64,000 bases of DNA, from NCBI RefSeq assembly GCF_030705305.1, contig NZ_JAUZEE010000009.1, positions 1 through 64,000 of the forward strand, written 5' to 3'. A program made the translations under genes and the position numbers. Under the pieces are notes generated by a model. It did not search any database. It saw only the letters and a program-made list of their open reading frames with translations, and had not been told where the DNA came from. This document shows, in pieces, positions 16,770 through 25,999 of this stretch (positions are counted from its first letter, which is position 1; each line of letters begins with the position of its first letter). The DNA comes from Leptothrix discophora. GTDB taxonomy: Bacteria > Pseudomonadota > Gammaproteobacteria > Burkholderiales > Burkholderiaceae_C.

Positions 16770-18557
16770 GTGAAACGCACCTCTCTTCGCCTGTCGACGC
16801 GCTTGTTCCTCGCTTTCGGCGCGATCGTGTTCATGTCCATCCTGGCCAGCGCCCTGTCGCTGCACCAGCTGAGCGAGGTCCAGTTGAACCTGGACGACAT
16901 CGTCAAGGACAACAACGTCAAGCTCGGCTTGTCCGGCGAGATGCGCGATGCCGTGCATGTCGTCACCCGTGTCGAGCGCACCCTGCTGCTGCAGACCGAT
17001 CCGACCGACCAGGCGGCCTCGCTCGCCAGGATCGAGGTGGCCCGCGCCCGCTACGACAAGGCGCGCGAGGCGCTCGACGCGCTGCCGGCGAGCGAAGCCG
17101 GCATGGCCCTGCGTCGCGCCATCGACGACGCGCAGAAGGTCGCGCGTCCGCTCAACGACCGCGTCATCAAGGCCGCCATGGCCGGCAACGTCGGCGTGGG
17201 GGTCGACCTGCTGATGAAGACCGGCAACCCGGCCAACGAGGCCTGGCAGGCGGCGATCCAGGCCAACCTGGATTTCCAGACCCAGAGGAACGCCGAACAG
17301 TACGACGAGGCCACCGCGTCCTATCTCGTCGCCCGCAACCTGCTGATCGGCGCCGCGCTGGTGTCGCTGCTGCTGGCTGGCACGCTGGCCGTGCTGGTGG
17401 TGCGCAGCATCGTCGACGAACTGGGTGCCGAACCGGCCGAGGTCGCCGATGCGCTGCATGCGGTCGCCAACTCCGACCTGAGCCGCACCATCCGTGTCCG
17501 TCCGGGCGACCAGCACAGCGTGATGTCCGCGCTCTCGCGCATGCAGGCGTCGCTCGGCGGCGTGGTCTCCAACGTGCGCGGCAATGCCGAGAGCGTGGCC
17601 ACCGCCAGCTCGCAGATTGCCCAGGGCAATGCCGACCTGAGCCAGCGCACCGAGGAACAGGCCAGCGCGCTGCAGCAGACCGCCGCGACCATGGAAGAGC
17701 TGGGCACGACCGTGCGCAGCAACGCCGACAACGCCCGACAGGCCAACCAGCTGGCGCAGGGCGCCTCCGACGTCGCCGGCCGCGGCGGCGAGGTGGTGGG
17801 CCGCGTGGTCGACACCATGAAGTCGATCAACGACAGCTCCAAGAAGATCGCCGACATCATCACCGTCATCGACGGCATCGCCTTCCAGACCAACATCCTG
17901 GCGCTCAACGCCGCCGTCGAAGCGGCGCGGGCCGGCGAGCAGGGACGCGGCTTCGCGGTCGTGGCCGCCGAGGTCCGCACGCTGGCGCAACGCAGCGCCG
18001 GTGCGGCCAAGGAGATCAAGTCGCTGATCACCGCCAGCGTCGAGCAGGTCGAGCAGGGCACCACGCTGGTCGACCAGGCCGGACAGACCATGGACGAGAT
18101 CGTCGGCGCGATCCGCCGCGTCACCGACATCGTGGCCGAGATCAGCGCCGCCTCCAGCGAGCAGAGCAGCGGCGTCAACCAGGTCGGCCAGGCCGTGTCG
18201 CAGATGGACCAGGTCACGCAGCAGAACGCCGCGCTGGTCGAGGAAAGCGCGGCGGCCGCCGAAAGCCTCAAGGCCCAGGCCCAGGCGCTGGTGCAGACCG
18301 TCGCGGTGTTCCAGCTCGGCGGCGCTCACGCGGGCCCGTCCAGCCACCCGGTGATGCCGGCCCCGGCCAGCCATGCCGCGCCCGCCCGTCCGGCCTACAA
18401 GCCGACGCCGATGAAGGCCAGCGCCCCGCGCAAGCCTGCGCCGGTCGAGCCGATGCGGCCGGCCACGGCGGCCACTGCGGCCACGGCGGCCACTGCGGCC
18501 ACCTCCGCGACCGCCACGGCTTCGGCCAGCGTCGACGACAGCTGGGAAACCTTCTGA
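16770..18557 (+). CDS. Methyl-accepting chemotaxis protein
   Basis: 595 residues from a GTG at 16770, chosen because it places the basic [14 protein letters not shown] helix at the N-terminus. A periplasmic four-helix-bundle sensor (about 35-190) follows, then a second helix (about 193-215, [20 protein letters not shown]), HAMP, and a long cytoplasmic coiled coil. The signalling hairpin [20 protein letters not shown] is conserved. The protein ends SVDDSWETF, matching the xWxxF pentapeptide that tethers CheR in Tsr/Tar-type receptors. A Pro/Ala/Thr-rich linker precedes it, with two perfect 18-bp repeats. Its stop is 10 bp from the convergent sdaA stop. The ligand is unknown. Confidence 0.92.
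   Translation: MKRTSLRLSTRLFLAFGAIVFMSILASALSLHQLSEVQLNLDDIVKDNNVKLGLSGEMRDAVHVVTRVERTLLLQTDPTDQAASLARIEVARARYDKAREALDALPASEAGMALRRAIDDAQKVARPLNDRVIKAAMAGNVGVGVDLLMKTGNPANEAWQAAIQANLDFQTQRNAEQYDEATASYLVARNLLIGAALVSLLLAGTLAVLVVRSIVDELGAEPAEVADALHAVANSDLSRTIRVRPGDQHSVMSALSRMQASLGGVVSNVRGNAESVATASSQIAQGNADLSQRTEEQASALQQTAATMEELGTTVRSNADNARQANQLAQGASDVAGRGGEVVGRVVDTMKSINDSSKKIADIITVIDGIAFQTNILALNAAVEAARAGEQGRGFAVVAAEVRTLAQRSAGAAKEIKSLITASVEQVEQGTTLVDQAGQTMDEIVGAIRRVTDIVAEISAASSEQSSGVNQVGQAVSQMDQVTQQNAALVEESAAAAESLKAQAQALVQTVAVFQLGGAHAGPSSHPVMPAPASHAAPARPAYKPTPMKASAPRKPAPVEPMRPATAATAATAATAATSATATASASVDDSWETF
18462..18497. repeat. Two perfect 18-bp tandem repeats in the MCP linker
   Basis: GCCACGGCGGCCACTGCG occurs at 18462-18479 and again at 18480-18497, with a partial third copy. 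It encodes an Ala-Thr-Ala-rich flexible linker before the CheR-binding tail; unit length is in frame. Confidence 0.75.
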
Positions 18558-18567
18558 ACGGGCCGGG

Positions 18568-19959
18568 TCAGCATTCGACGATGTTGACCGCCAGACCGCC
18601 GCGCGCGGTCTCCTTGTACTTGCTCTGCATGTCCGCACCGGTCTCGCGCATGGTCTTGATGACCTTGTCGAGGCTGACGTGGTGGGTGCCGTCGCCGCGC
18701 AGGGCCATGCGGGCGGCGTTGATGGCCTGGACCGAGGCGATCGCGTTGCGCTCGATGCAGGGGATCTGGACCAGTCCGCCGACCGGGTCGCAGGTCAGGC
18801 CGAGGTGGTGTTCCATGCCGATCTCGGCGGCGTTCTCGACCTGTTCGGGCGTGCCGCCCATGACCGCGCACAGCGCGGCGGCGGCCATGGAGCAGGCCAC
18901 GCCGACCTCGCCCTGGCAGCCGACCTCGGCGCCGCTGATGCTGGCGTTCTCCTTGTAGAGGATGCCGATGGCGGCGGCGGTCAGCAGGAAGTCGATGACG
19001 CTGGCGTCGGTCGCGCCCGCCATGAAACGTGCGTGGTAGTGCAGGACGGCGGGCACGATGCCGGCCGCGCCATTGGTCGGCGCGGTGACGACCCGGCCGC
19101 CGGCCGCGTTCTCCTCGTTGACGGCCAGCGCGTAGAGGTTGACCCAGTCCAGCACCTGCAGCGGATCGCGCAGCGCGGCTTCCGGATGGGCCAGCAGCTT
19201 GCGATGCCACCCCGCGGCGCGACGCCTGACCTGGAAGCCGCCGGGCAGCACGCCTTCGGTGGCGCAGCCGCGCCGCACGCAGTCCTGCATGACCTGCCAG
19301 ATGCGCAACAGGCCGGCGTCGATCGCCGCGTCGTCGCGCCAGTGGCGTTCGTTGACGCGCATCACGCCGGCGATGTCCAGGCCGTGCGCACGGCATTGCG
19401 CCAGCAGGTCCGCGCCGCTGTGGAAGGGCAGGGGCAGCACGGTGGTGTCGGGCGCGATCGTGGCGTGGCGGCTGCCGTCGGCCGCCAGCGTGTCGGCCAC
19501 CACGAAGCCGCCGCCGACCGAGTAGTAGATGCGGCTGTCGAGCGCGCCGCCGTCGCCGTCCCAGGCGCTCAGGCGCATGCCGTTGGTGTGCAGCGGCAGC
19601 TGCTCGCGGCGCAGGAAGCGCAGGTCCTCGGCCTCGCGGAAGTCGATCGCGTGGCCGCCGGCCAGCATCAGCCGGCCCTCGGACCTCACCCGCGCCAGGC
19701 GCGCCGGGATGGCCTCGATGTCGACGTGCTCGGGCGACTCGCCCATCAGCCCCAGCAGCACCGCCTTGTCGCTGCCGTGGCCCTTGCCGGTCGCGCCGAG
19801 CGAGCCGTGCAGGCGGCACTCGATGCGGGCCACACGGGCCAGCAGGCCGTCGCCGGCCAGCCGCTCGACGAACATCCTGGCCGCCCGCATCGGCCCGACG
19901 GTGTGGGAGCTGCTCGGCCCGATGCCGATCTTGAAGAGGTCGAAGACGCTGACGGCCAT
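18568..19959 (-). CDS. sdaA: L-serine ammonia-lyase (iron-sulfur type)
   Basis: 463 residues from ATG at 19959. Single-chain SdaA/SdaB type, converting L-serine to pyruvate and ammonia in the cytoplasm. The N-terminal beta domain starts [20 protein letters not shown], and [19 protein letters not shown] follows. The catalytic domain holds the cysteines for the [4Fe-4S] cluster in [17 protein letters not shown] and [14 protein letters not shown]. The length is normal (about 455). It ends VNIVEC, a C-terminal Cys like the one that occupies the active-site iron in characterised enzymes. It is convergent with the MCP gene. Confidence 0.93.
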   Translation of the reverse strand: MAVSVFDLFKIGIGPSSSHTVGPMRAARMFVERLAGDGLLARVARIECRLHGSLGATGKGHGSDKAVLLGLMGESPEHVDIEAIPARLARVRSEGRLMLAGGHAIDFREAEDLRFLRREQLPLHTNGMRLSAWDGDGGALDSRIYYSVGGGFVVADTLAADGSRHATIAPDTTVLPLPFHSGADLLAQCRAHGLDIAGVMRVNERHWRDDAAIDAGLLRIWQVMQDCVRRGCATEGVLPGGFQVRRRAAGWHRKLLAHPEAALRDPLQVLDWVNLYALAVNEENAAGGRVVTAPTNGAAGIVPAVLHYHARFMAGATDASVIDFLLTAAAIGILYKENASISGAEVGCQGEVGVACSMAAAALCAVMGGTPEQVENAAEIGMEHHLGLTCDPVGGLVQIPCIERNAIASVQAINAARMALRGDGTHHVSLDKVIKTMRETGADMQSKYKETARGGLAVNIVEC

Positions 19960-20194
19960 GGGCCGATCTTCACCCCGTCGCCCCGGACCGGCCATCGGGT
20001 CAGCCACGCAGGTCGACGGCCCGGCCAGGTCGGGGCCGGTGAGCCTGGCACGGTCGGCGAGGGCCTGGATTGCACGGGTTTGAATGCAGCCTCGCGCATC
20101 ACGACGCATCCTGGGCGGGGCGGGAGCGTGTACCGTGCGGCCCCGTCGCGCCCGCTGCGCGTCGTCCCGACCTTCCCCCTCAGGAGACCCTCGC

Positions 20195-20803
20195 ATGAAG
20201 CTCTATTTCAGCCCCGGCGCCTGCTCGCTGTCGCCCCACATCGCCCTGTACGAAGCCGGTCTGGCCTTCGAGGCCGTGCTGGCCAGCACCAAGACCAAGA
20301 AGCTCGCCGACGGCAGCGATTTCCTGGCCATCAACCCCAAGGGCCAGGTGCCCGTGCTGGAACTCGACAACGGTGTGCGCCTGACCGAAGGCCCGGCCAT
20401 CGTCCAGTACGTCGCCGACCAAGTGCCGGCCGCCCAGCTGGCGCCGGCCGCCGGCACCTTCGAGCGCTACCAGCTGCAGGAGTGGCTGAACTTCATCACC
20501 AGCGAGCTGCACAAGGGCTTCACCCCGCTGTTCACGCCGAACACGCCGGCCGACTACAAGCCCATCGTCGCGCAGCGCCTGGGCGAACGCCTGAGCTGGG
20601 TCGACCAGCAGCTGGCCGGGCGCGACTACCTGCTGCCCTCGGGCTACAGCGTCGCCGACATCTACCTGTTCGTGGTGTCGGGCTGGGGCCAGTACGTCGG
20701 CGTGGACATCTCCGGCCTGCCCAACCTGGTCGCGCTGCGCGGCCGCATCGCCGCCCGTCCGGCGGTTCAGGCGGCGCTCAAGGCCGAAGGCCTGCTGAAG
20801 TGA
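20195..20803 (+). CDS. Glutathione S-transferase (beta class)
   Basis: 202 residues from ATG at 20195, with a good Shine-Dalgarno AGGAG at 20182-20186. The thioredoxin-like half contains [16 protein letters not shown] with the beta-class Cys10, the cis-Pro motif NPKGQVPVL, and the glutathione-binding [10 protein letters not shown]. The all-helical C-terminal half has the YSVADIYLF capping motif. It conjugates glutathione to electrophiles or acts as a disulfide-handling enzyme. It stands alone, convergent with the metallophosphoesterase (25-bp gap). Confidence 0.93.
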   Translation: MKLYFSPGACSLSPHIALYEAGLAFEAVLASTKTKKLADGSDFLAINPKGQVPVLELDNGVRLTEGPAIVQYVADQVPAAQLAPAAGTFERYQLQEWLNFITSELHKGFTPLFTPNTPADYKPIVAQRLGERLSWVDQQLAGRDYLLPSGYSVADIYLFVVSGWGQYVGVDISGLPNLVALRGRIAARPAVQAALKAEGLLK

Positions 20804-20828
20804 GTCGCCGGCCCGTCCTCGAACGGGC

Positions 20829-21773
20829 TCAGGCCGCCGCCACCGCCGCGGCGGCCGGTCGGCTGGCCCGCTGGCGCAGTTCCTCGGACCAGTCGACGAT
20901 CTCGAGCCGGCCATCGGCATGCTCGACCAGCGCGGTCAGGCTCTCGACCCAGTCGCCGTCGTTGGCGTAGATCACGCCGTCGATCTCGCGCAGCTCGGCG
21001 TGGTGGATGTGACCGCAGACCACGCCGTCGACGCCGCGCTTACGGGCCTCGCGGGCGACCGCGCTCTCGAAGTCGCCGATGAAGCTCACCGCGCGCTTGA
21101 CCTTGAGCTTGAGGTAGCGCGACAGCGACCAGTAGGGCAGCCCCAGGCGCGCCCGCAGCGAGTTCAGGTGCCGGTTCAGGCGCAGCGCGAACTCGTAGAG
21201 CCGGTCGCCGACCAGTGCCAGCCAGCGCGCGCACTGCACCACGCCGTCGAACAGGTCACCGTGCGTGACCCAGTAGCGGCTGCCGTCGGCGGTGCGGTGG
21301 ATGCAGTCCTCGACCACCTCGACGCCACCGAAGTGATGGCCGATGTAGCGCCGCGCGAACTCGTCGTGGTTGCCCGGCACGAAGATCACCCGGCTGCCCT
21401 TGCGGACCTTGCGCAGCAGCTTCTGCACCACGTCGTTGTGGGCCTGCGGCCAGAACCAGCGCCGCCGCAGCTGCCAGCCGTCGATGATGTCGCCGACCAG
21501 GTAGAGCTGCTCGCACTCGACGCAGCGCAGGAAGTCCAGCAGGGCGTCGGCCTGGCAGCCCGGCGTGCCCAGGTGCACGTCGGAGATGAAGACGCTGCGC
21601 ACCTTCAAGCGCGTGGCGCGGTCGGGCAGGCTGTCGGAGCCGTCCGATCCGGCCGGATCGTCGGGCGGCAGGAAGTTGCCGACCCAGGCCGGCGGCAGCC
21701 CGGCTGACAGGCCGCTGCCGTGGATGCCTTCGGGCAGTGACGTGCGCATCAGGGAGGTGTGGGTCGGATTCAT
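20829..21773 (-). CDS. Calcineurin-like metallophosphoesterase, PlcP/LpxH-like
   Basis: 314 residues. All metal-binding motifs of the family are present: ISDVHLG, GDIIDGW, GNHDEF, THGD and GHIHHAE. Databases often call such proteins UDP-2,3-diacylglucosamine diphosphatase. However, the length, the QADALLDFLR start and the GLPYWSLSRYLKLKVKRAVSFIGDFE insert resemble what I recall of PlcP, the phospholipase C that rhizobia and pseudomonads make under phosphate limitation to release diacylglycerol. Four half-sites at 11-nt steps lie 24-61 bp upstream, supporting the phosphate link. The first 50 or so residues are low in conserved motifs, so a later start is possible. PlcP is my preferred but unproven reading. 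Confidence 0.8.
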   Translation of the reverse strand: MNPTHTSLMRTSLPEGIHGSGLSAGLPPAWVGNFLPPDDPAGSDGSDSLPDRATRLKVRSVFISDVHLGTPGCQADALLDFLRCVECEQLYLVGDIIDGWQLRRRWFWPQAHNDVVQKLLRKVRKGSRVIFVPGNHDEFARRYIGHHFGGVEVVEDCIHRTADGSRYWVTHGDLFDGVVQCARWLALVGDRLYEFALRLNRHLNSLRARLGLPYWSLSRYLKLKVKRAVSFIGDFESAVAREARKRGVDGVVCGHIHHAELREIDGVIYANDGDWVESLTALVEHADGRLEIVDWSEELRQRASRPAAAAVAAA

Positions 21774-21796
21774 GCGCGGGATCGTCGGCTTCGCGC

Positions 21797-21836
21797 ATGA
21801 CGCCGGCTTGATGCCTGGATGACGGTTCGATGACGC
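21797..21836 (-). promoter_or_regulatory. Candidate Pho box array upstream of the metallophosphoesterase
   Basis: On the minus strand GTCAT occurs at 21834-21830, 21823-21819 and 21801-21797, with a weaker ATCAA at 21812-21808. All four are exactly 11 nt apart, the periodicity of PhoB half-sites (CTGTCAT consensus). The array lies 24-61 bp upstream of the ATG at 21773. Confidence 0.65.
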
Positions 21837-21910
21837 GTGGGGCTGCGGCGACAGGTGCTCGGCCGGCGGCCAGCCGCGACAATCGCGGTCCTGCTTGTCG
21901 ACCTCCTGCC

Positions 21911-22960
21911 ATGACCCCAGTTCCAGAAGACGTCGGCCTGATCTGTGGCTACCACTTTTCGCCCGTGGACCCGGCCGATGACGAGTCCAACGGCAGCGTC
22001 GGCACGCCCATCGAGGCCGATGCCGCCGCGGCCTGGCTGGCCGCGGCCGATGCGCTGGACGAGGACTCGCCGTCACCCGGCCTGCTGTGGCTGCACTTCA
22101 ACCTGGCCCACAACAGCTCGGTGCGCTGGCTCGAAGCCCATGCCGGACTGCCCGATGCCTTCTTCGAGAGCCTGCGTGGCGGCCTGAACTCGACCCGCCT
22201 GGAACGCGTCGACGACGTGCTGCTGGCCGTCGTCAACGACCTGCAGTTCGACTTCGCCTTCGAGGCCTCCGACACCGCCACGCTGCTGATCTGCCTGGAT
22301 CGGCGCCTGATCGTGACCGGCCGGCGCAAGCCGCTGCGCTCGATCGACCAGCTGCGCCGCGCCGTGCGCAGTGGCGAGCCCTCGCGCTCCAGTGCCGACC
22401 TGCTGGCCCAGCTGCTGCGTCACCAGGCCGACATGCTGGTCGACCTGGTGCGCCAGATCACCACCCGGGTCGACGACATCGAGGACCGCTTCCTGGCCGG
22501 CCGGCTCGATCACAAGCGCGCCCGGCTGGGTGCCATGCGCCGGCTGCTGGTGCGTCTGCAGCGCCTGCTGCTGCCCGAGCCGGCGGCGCTGTTCCGGCTG
22601 CTGCAGCACCCGCCGACCTGGATGGACGAACGCGACACGCAGGACCTGCGCGACGCGACCGAGGAGTTCTCGGTCGTGCTGCACGACATGGCCGCGCTGC
22701 AGGAACGCGTCAAGCTGCTGCAGGAAGAGGTTGCCGCGCGCATCAACGAGGAGACCAGCCGCAGCCTGTTCGTGCTGACCATCGTGACCGTGCTGGCGCT
22801 GCCCATCAACATCATCGCGGGCCTGCTGGGCATGAACGTCGGCGGCATCCCGCTGGCCGAGAACGGCCACGGCTTCTGGATCGTGGTCAGCCTGATCCTG
22901 GGCCTGACGGCGGTGGCGGCCCTCATCACGCTGATCCGCCGCCACGGCGACGACAGCTGA
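21911..22960 (+). CDS. CorA/ZntB-family divalent-metal transporter
   Basis: 349 residues. A large soluble N-terminal domain and long helices precede two C-terminal transmembrane segments (about 290-312 and 322-342). The pore motif GMNVGGIPLAENGHG is the ZntB variant rather than the CorA YGMNF.xMPEL form. CorA family members are pentameric channels; ZntB is linked to zinc transport. The ATG at 21911 follows the divergent region shared with the metallophosphoesterase. I see no regulatory site clearly assigned to it. Confidence 0.9.
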   Translation: MTPVPEDVGLICGYHFSPVDPADDESNGSVGTPIEADAAAAWLAAADALDEDSPSPGLLWLHFNLAHNSSVRWLEAHAGLPDAFFESLRGGLNSTRLERVDDVLLAVVNDLQFDFAFEASDTATLLICLDRRLIVTGRRKPLRSIDQLRRAVRSGEPSRSSADLLAQLLRHQADMLVDLVRQITTRVDDIEDRFLAGRLDHKRARLGAMRRLLVRLQRLLLPEPAALFRLLQHPPTWMDERDTQDLRDATEEFSVVLHDMAALQERVKLLQEEVAARINEETSRSLFVLTIVTVLALPINIIAGLLGMNVGGIPLAENGHGFWIVVSLILGLTAVAALITLIRRHGDDS

Positions 22961-22980
22961 GTGCGAGGGTTGCTCCATCA

Positions 22981-23005
22981 AACGGCATATACTGTTTATA
23001 CCGTT
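22981..23005. promoter_or_regulatory. Inverted repeat before the RHH/H1-tail gene
   Basis: AACGGCATATAC and GTTTATACCGTT form 12-bp arms around one central base, with 10 of 12 positions matching. It is AT-rich against a GC-rich background, lies 14 bp before the TTG start, and overlaps any plausible -10 element. The adjacent gene encodes a predicted ribbon-helix-helix protein, so an autoregulatory operator is likely. Confidence 0.55.
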
Positions 23006-23019
23006 TTCAGGAGCATCCC

Positions 23020-23694
23020 TTGAACAGCCACGAAACCTCCCCCGCCAAGGTCGCCCTGGTGCGCGACAGCTACACCATGCCCGAGCTGGAATACGCCCAG
23101 CTCGACGCGCTCAAGCGTCGCGCGCTGGCGCTGGGCCATCCCGTCAAGAAGAGCGAGCTGCTGCGTGCCGGCGTGGCCGCGCTGGCCGGCCTGGCCGATG
23201 CGGCGCTGCTGGCCGCGGTGCAGGCGGTGCCGCCGCTGAAGACCGGTCGTCCGAAGGGCAACAAGCTCGCTTCGGAGCCTGCCGATGCGGTGGCTGAGGC
23301 GGCCGCTGCAACGCCCCAGGCCGCCAAGGCACCGAAGGCGGCCAAGCCGGTCAAGGCCAAGCCCGTGAAGCCCGTGAAGGCCGCGCAGGCCAAGGAAGCC
23401 CCGGTCGCCAAGCCGGTCCAGGCTGCCAAGGCGGCCCCGGCCAAGCCGGCGAAGGTGGCCAAGCCTGTCAAGGCCGCCAAGCCCCAGGCCGCGAAGAAGC
23501 CCCAGGCCAGCAAGTCCCAGCCGGCCGTCGAGCCGCAGGCCGTGATCCGGGCCGAGAAGAAGGCCGTGCCGACGCGCACCGCCAAGGCCGTCAAGGCCGA
23601 GAAGCCCGTCAAGGTGGCCAAGCCGGAGAAGGTCGAGAAGGCGATCAAGCCGGTCAAGGCCGCAGCAGCCGAGGCCGCCAGCCCGGCCGCCTGA
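23020..23694 (+). CDS. Ribbon-helix-helix-like protein with histone-H1-like Lys/Ala/Pro tail
   Basis: 224 residues from a TTG at 23020; AGGAG at 23009-23013 sits six bases before it and the next in-frame ATG would cut into the folded domain. Residues about 15-65 (YTMPELEYAQLDALKRRALALG, then VKKSELLRAG) look like a ribbon-helix-helix DNA-binding unit: a short strand, then two helices with the KKSELLRAG signature. From about residue 75 the protein is a low-complexity Lys-Ala-Pro-Val tail with many KPVKA repeats, as in bacterial histone-H1 mimics such as Bordetella BpH1. It probably binds DNA non-specifically with the tail and may repress its own promoter. The function is inferred from composition. 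Confidence 0.75.
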   Translation: MNSHETSPAKVALVRDSYTMPELEYAQLDALKRRALALGHPVKKSELLRAGVAALAGLADAALLAAVQAVPPLKTGRPKGNKLASEPADAVAEAAAATPQAAKAPKAAKPVKAKPVKPVKAAQAKEAPVAKPVQAAKAAPAKPAKVAKPVKAAKPQAAKKPQASKSQPAVEPQAVIRAEKKAVPTRTAKAVKAEKPVKVAKPEKVEKAIKPVKAAAAEAASPAA

Positions 23695-23753
23695 ACGCGC
23701 TCGATGGCCAGGGCGGCCTGCATGGCCTGACCGGGGCCACGGCCCCCGCTGCG

Positions 23754-24620
23754 TCAGTCCGCCAGGGCCGTGACCTGTTCGATCAGCCAGTCCGGCGCGT
23801 CCAGCGCCAGGTCATGGCCGGCCTGCGGGTGGCAGACGGGCCTTGTGCCCAGCGCGGCGGCCAGGCGCTGCGAACAGCGCGGGTCGACCAGCGCGTCGCC
23901 GGCGCTGCAGATCACCTGCACCGGCAAGCCCAGCCCAGCCAGCGCCTTGGGGCCGTCGACGCGGTAGCGCGCCGCCGCGACCAGCTGGCGCAGCACGTTG
24001 GGCCGGCTCACCCGCTCGGCCTGACGCAGCGCGGTCCAGGCCGCGACCGTGGCCTCGCGGCGCGACGCGGGCTCGCGGCTGGTCAGCGCGTGCAGGGCCC
24101 GTTCGCAGGCCCTGTCGCCGACCGGCAGCGCCAGCAGCCGCAACAGGGTCGGCCAGGCCGACGGCCGCATGCGCCAGTGCAGCGGCGCCAGGCCGCTCAG
24201 GCTGCTGTTGACCAGCACCAGGCGAGACAGTTCGCCTGGGTGGCGACGGGCCCAGTCCAGTCCGACCATTCCGCCCATCGACAGCGTCAGCAGGTGCAGC
24301 GCCAGCGGGCGATCGGCCAGCGTCGCGCGCAGCGCCCGTTGCTGGTCCTGCCATTGGGTCCGCAGCGACTCGGTCATCGCGCCGATCGTGGCCGGGCTGC
24401 GTTCTCGCCAGAGCCGGCCATTGCCCGGCAGGTCCAGGCCCAGCACCCGCGCCTCGGGCTGACCCTGGCGCCGCAGCGCCGCCTGCAGGGCCTGCGGCAG
24501 TTCGCCCCAGTGGGCGGTCGAACGGCTCAGCCCGCGCACCAGCAGCCAGACCGGGATCGGCGCGGCGCCGTCCGCTCCCCGCGTCGCCATCGTCCCCTTC
24601 GTCCCTTCGACAGCCCTCAT
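23754..24620 (-). CDS. Alpha/beta hydrolase
   Basis: 288 residues when read from the ATG at 24620, which overlaps the M14 peptidase stop as ATGA; a second ATG at 24590 is possible. The nucleophile elbow is LTLSMGGMVG, the acid lies in SAGDALVDPRCS, and the His in PQAGHDLALD, all in the expected order. WLLVRGLSRSTAHWG near the start replaces the usual HG oxyanion motif with RGL. Coupling to the peptidase gene suggests a joint catabolic or cell-wall role, but the substrate cannot be told. Confidence 0.85.
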   Translation of the reverse strand: MRAVEGTKGTMATRGADGAAPIPVWLLVRGLSRSTAHWGELPQALQAALRRQGQPEARVLGLDLPGNGRLWRERSPATIGAMTESLRTQWQDQQRALRATLADRPLALHLLTLSMGGMVGLDWARRHPGELSRLVLVNSSLSGLAPLHWRMRPSAWPTLLRLLALPVGDRACERALHALTSREPASRREATVAAWTALRQAERVSRPNVLRQLVAAARYRVDGPKALAGLGLPVQVICSAGDALVDPRCSQRLAAALGTRPVCHPQAGHDLALDAPDWLIEQVTALAD

Positions 24621-25750
24621 CCACCCGTCCCGTACCAGCGCGCCAGCGCACGCTGCTGCAGCGCCTCGCGTGCCCCGGCGTCCGCCGGCAGCCAGCGTTG
24701 CCAGCTGGCGGCCGCGCGGGTGATGAAGTCCAGCCCAGCCAGGTGGCGGCGCAGCACGCGTTCGCGGCGGTGGTCCAGCACCGGGTTGAACAGGCCGTCG
24801 CGGTGCAGCAGCTGGCGCGGGTTCTTGCGCACCCACAGCCACGAGCCCATCTCCAGCGTCAGCGGCAGGAAGACGCGGCCGGCCGGCTGGGCGATGCGCT
24901 GCGCCAGGTGGTCCCACAGGTCGCCGTGGGTCAGGTACTGGCGACTTTGCGGTTCGAGCTGGTAGCGGTGGTGCAGCAGGCTCTGGTCGAGGATGTCGCC
25001 GAAGGCCTGCAGCTCGGCCAGGTGTGGATAGGGCTTGCGGCTGCCGGCCCAGGGAAACCACAGCCGGTCGGCCAGGCCGAAGCCGGAGTGGCAGTCCAGC
25101 GTCAGCACGAAGGGCCGGCCGGCCGATTCGCGCTCGACCAGCCCGCACAGCGCGGCGCTCTCCACCGGCATGGCCGCATCGGCCGGGCCGCGGTACCAGG
25201 GCAGCAGCTGGCCGAGCCGGTGGCCGCCGACCAGCGGCGCGACCGGGTCGACCGCCTCGACCGGCGCGCTGCGCATCAGGTCGATGCCTTGCGGGTTGCT
25301 GCGGCTGCCCAGCCACAGGCCGCCGGGGTTGACGATGGGCATGAAGACCAGCCGCATGCCGGCGAGCTGGTGCTGCAGCGTCTCGTCCCAGCGCAGCCGC
25401 ATCAGCAGGCTGCGCAGGTGCGCCAGCACGACCTGCACGCCGATGCGCTCAAGCCCGTGCACGCCGCCGAAGAAGGCCACCAGCGGGGCATCGGGCTTCC
25501 GACTGCCCAGGCTGAAGGCCAGCAGCGGCACGCGGCGCGGACCGGCCGCCGGCGCCAGCGGATCGGTGAAGTCGACGTTGCCGAGGTGGTGCTGCTGCAG
25601 CGTCGGCCCGCCCAGCTCGATGAGGGCCTGCAGCTCGCGCCATTCAACCGGTTCCGGAGGCTGGCCGCCGCCGTCGGGCAGCAGCGCCGGTCGGCTCCAG
25701 CCGCCGGGCTGGGTCCAGCGTTTCCAGGCTTGATGCCACGAAGTTGTCAT
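24617..25750 (-). CDS. M14-family zinc carboxypeptidase
   Basis: 377 residues. Zinc ligands are His and Glu in GGVHGLERIG, and the later His in LDCHSGFG. The catalytic Glu is likely in LTLEMGSW. NPGGL and SNPQGIDLMR supply substrate-binding positions. No signal peptide is seen. Members remove C-terminal amino acids or act on gamma-D-glutamyl peptides of the cell wall. It is translationally coupled (ATGA) to the downstream alpha/beta hydrolase. Confidence 0.85.
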   Translation of the reverse strand: MTTSWHQAWKRWTQPGGWSRPALLPDGGGQPPEPVEWRELQALIELGGPTLQQHHLGNVDFTDPLAPAAGPRRVPLLAFSLGSRKPDAPLVAFFGGVHGLERIGVQVVLAHLRSLLMRLRWDETLQHQLAGMRLVFMPIVNPGGLWLGSRSNPQGIDLMRSAPVEAVDPVAPLVGGHRLGQLLPWYRGPADAAMPVESAALCGLVERESAGRPFVLTLDCHSGFGLADRLWFPWAGSRKPYPHLAELQAFGDILDQSLLHHRYQLEPQSRQYLTHGDLWDHLAQRIAQPAGRVFLPLTLEMGSWLWVRKNPRQLLHRDGLFNPVLDHRRERVLRRHLAGLDFITRAAASWQRWLPADAGAREALQQRALARWYGTGG

Positions 25751-25999
25751 CGCTGCTCGCTAAGCTCGGCCGTTGGCCGCAACGCCTGAGTGAGCCCTGC
25801 AGCAGGGCCGTTCCGGGGGCCGCCGAGACGGCGCGTTGCAACACGGTTTGGCATGTCGCCAACGAGTCGTGAGACGATCCGATCGTGGGGGTCCGCCGGG
25901 CCATTCAGAAACTGTATGCATCGTATTCCATGAAGCGTCCGAACGCCATCGCGGTCCGTGTGACCCATGCCCTCCGCCCGTCGTGCGCCGAGGTGATCC

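Noticed and set aside
25855-25870. Possible Pho box upstream of ppx
   Set aside because: Only GTCGC and GTCGT 11 nt apart, with no A in the key position and no further units.
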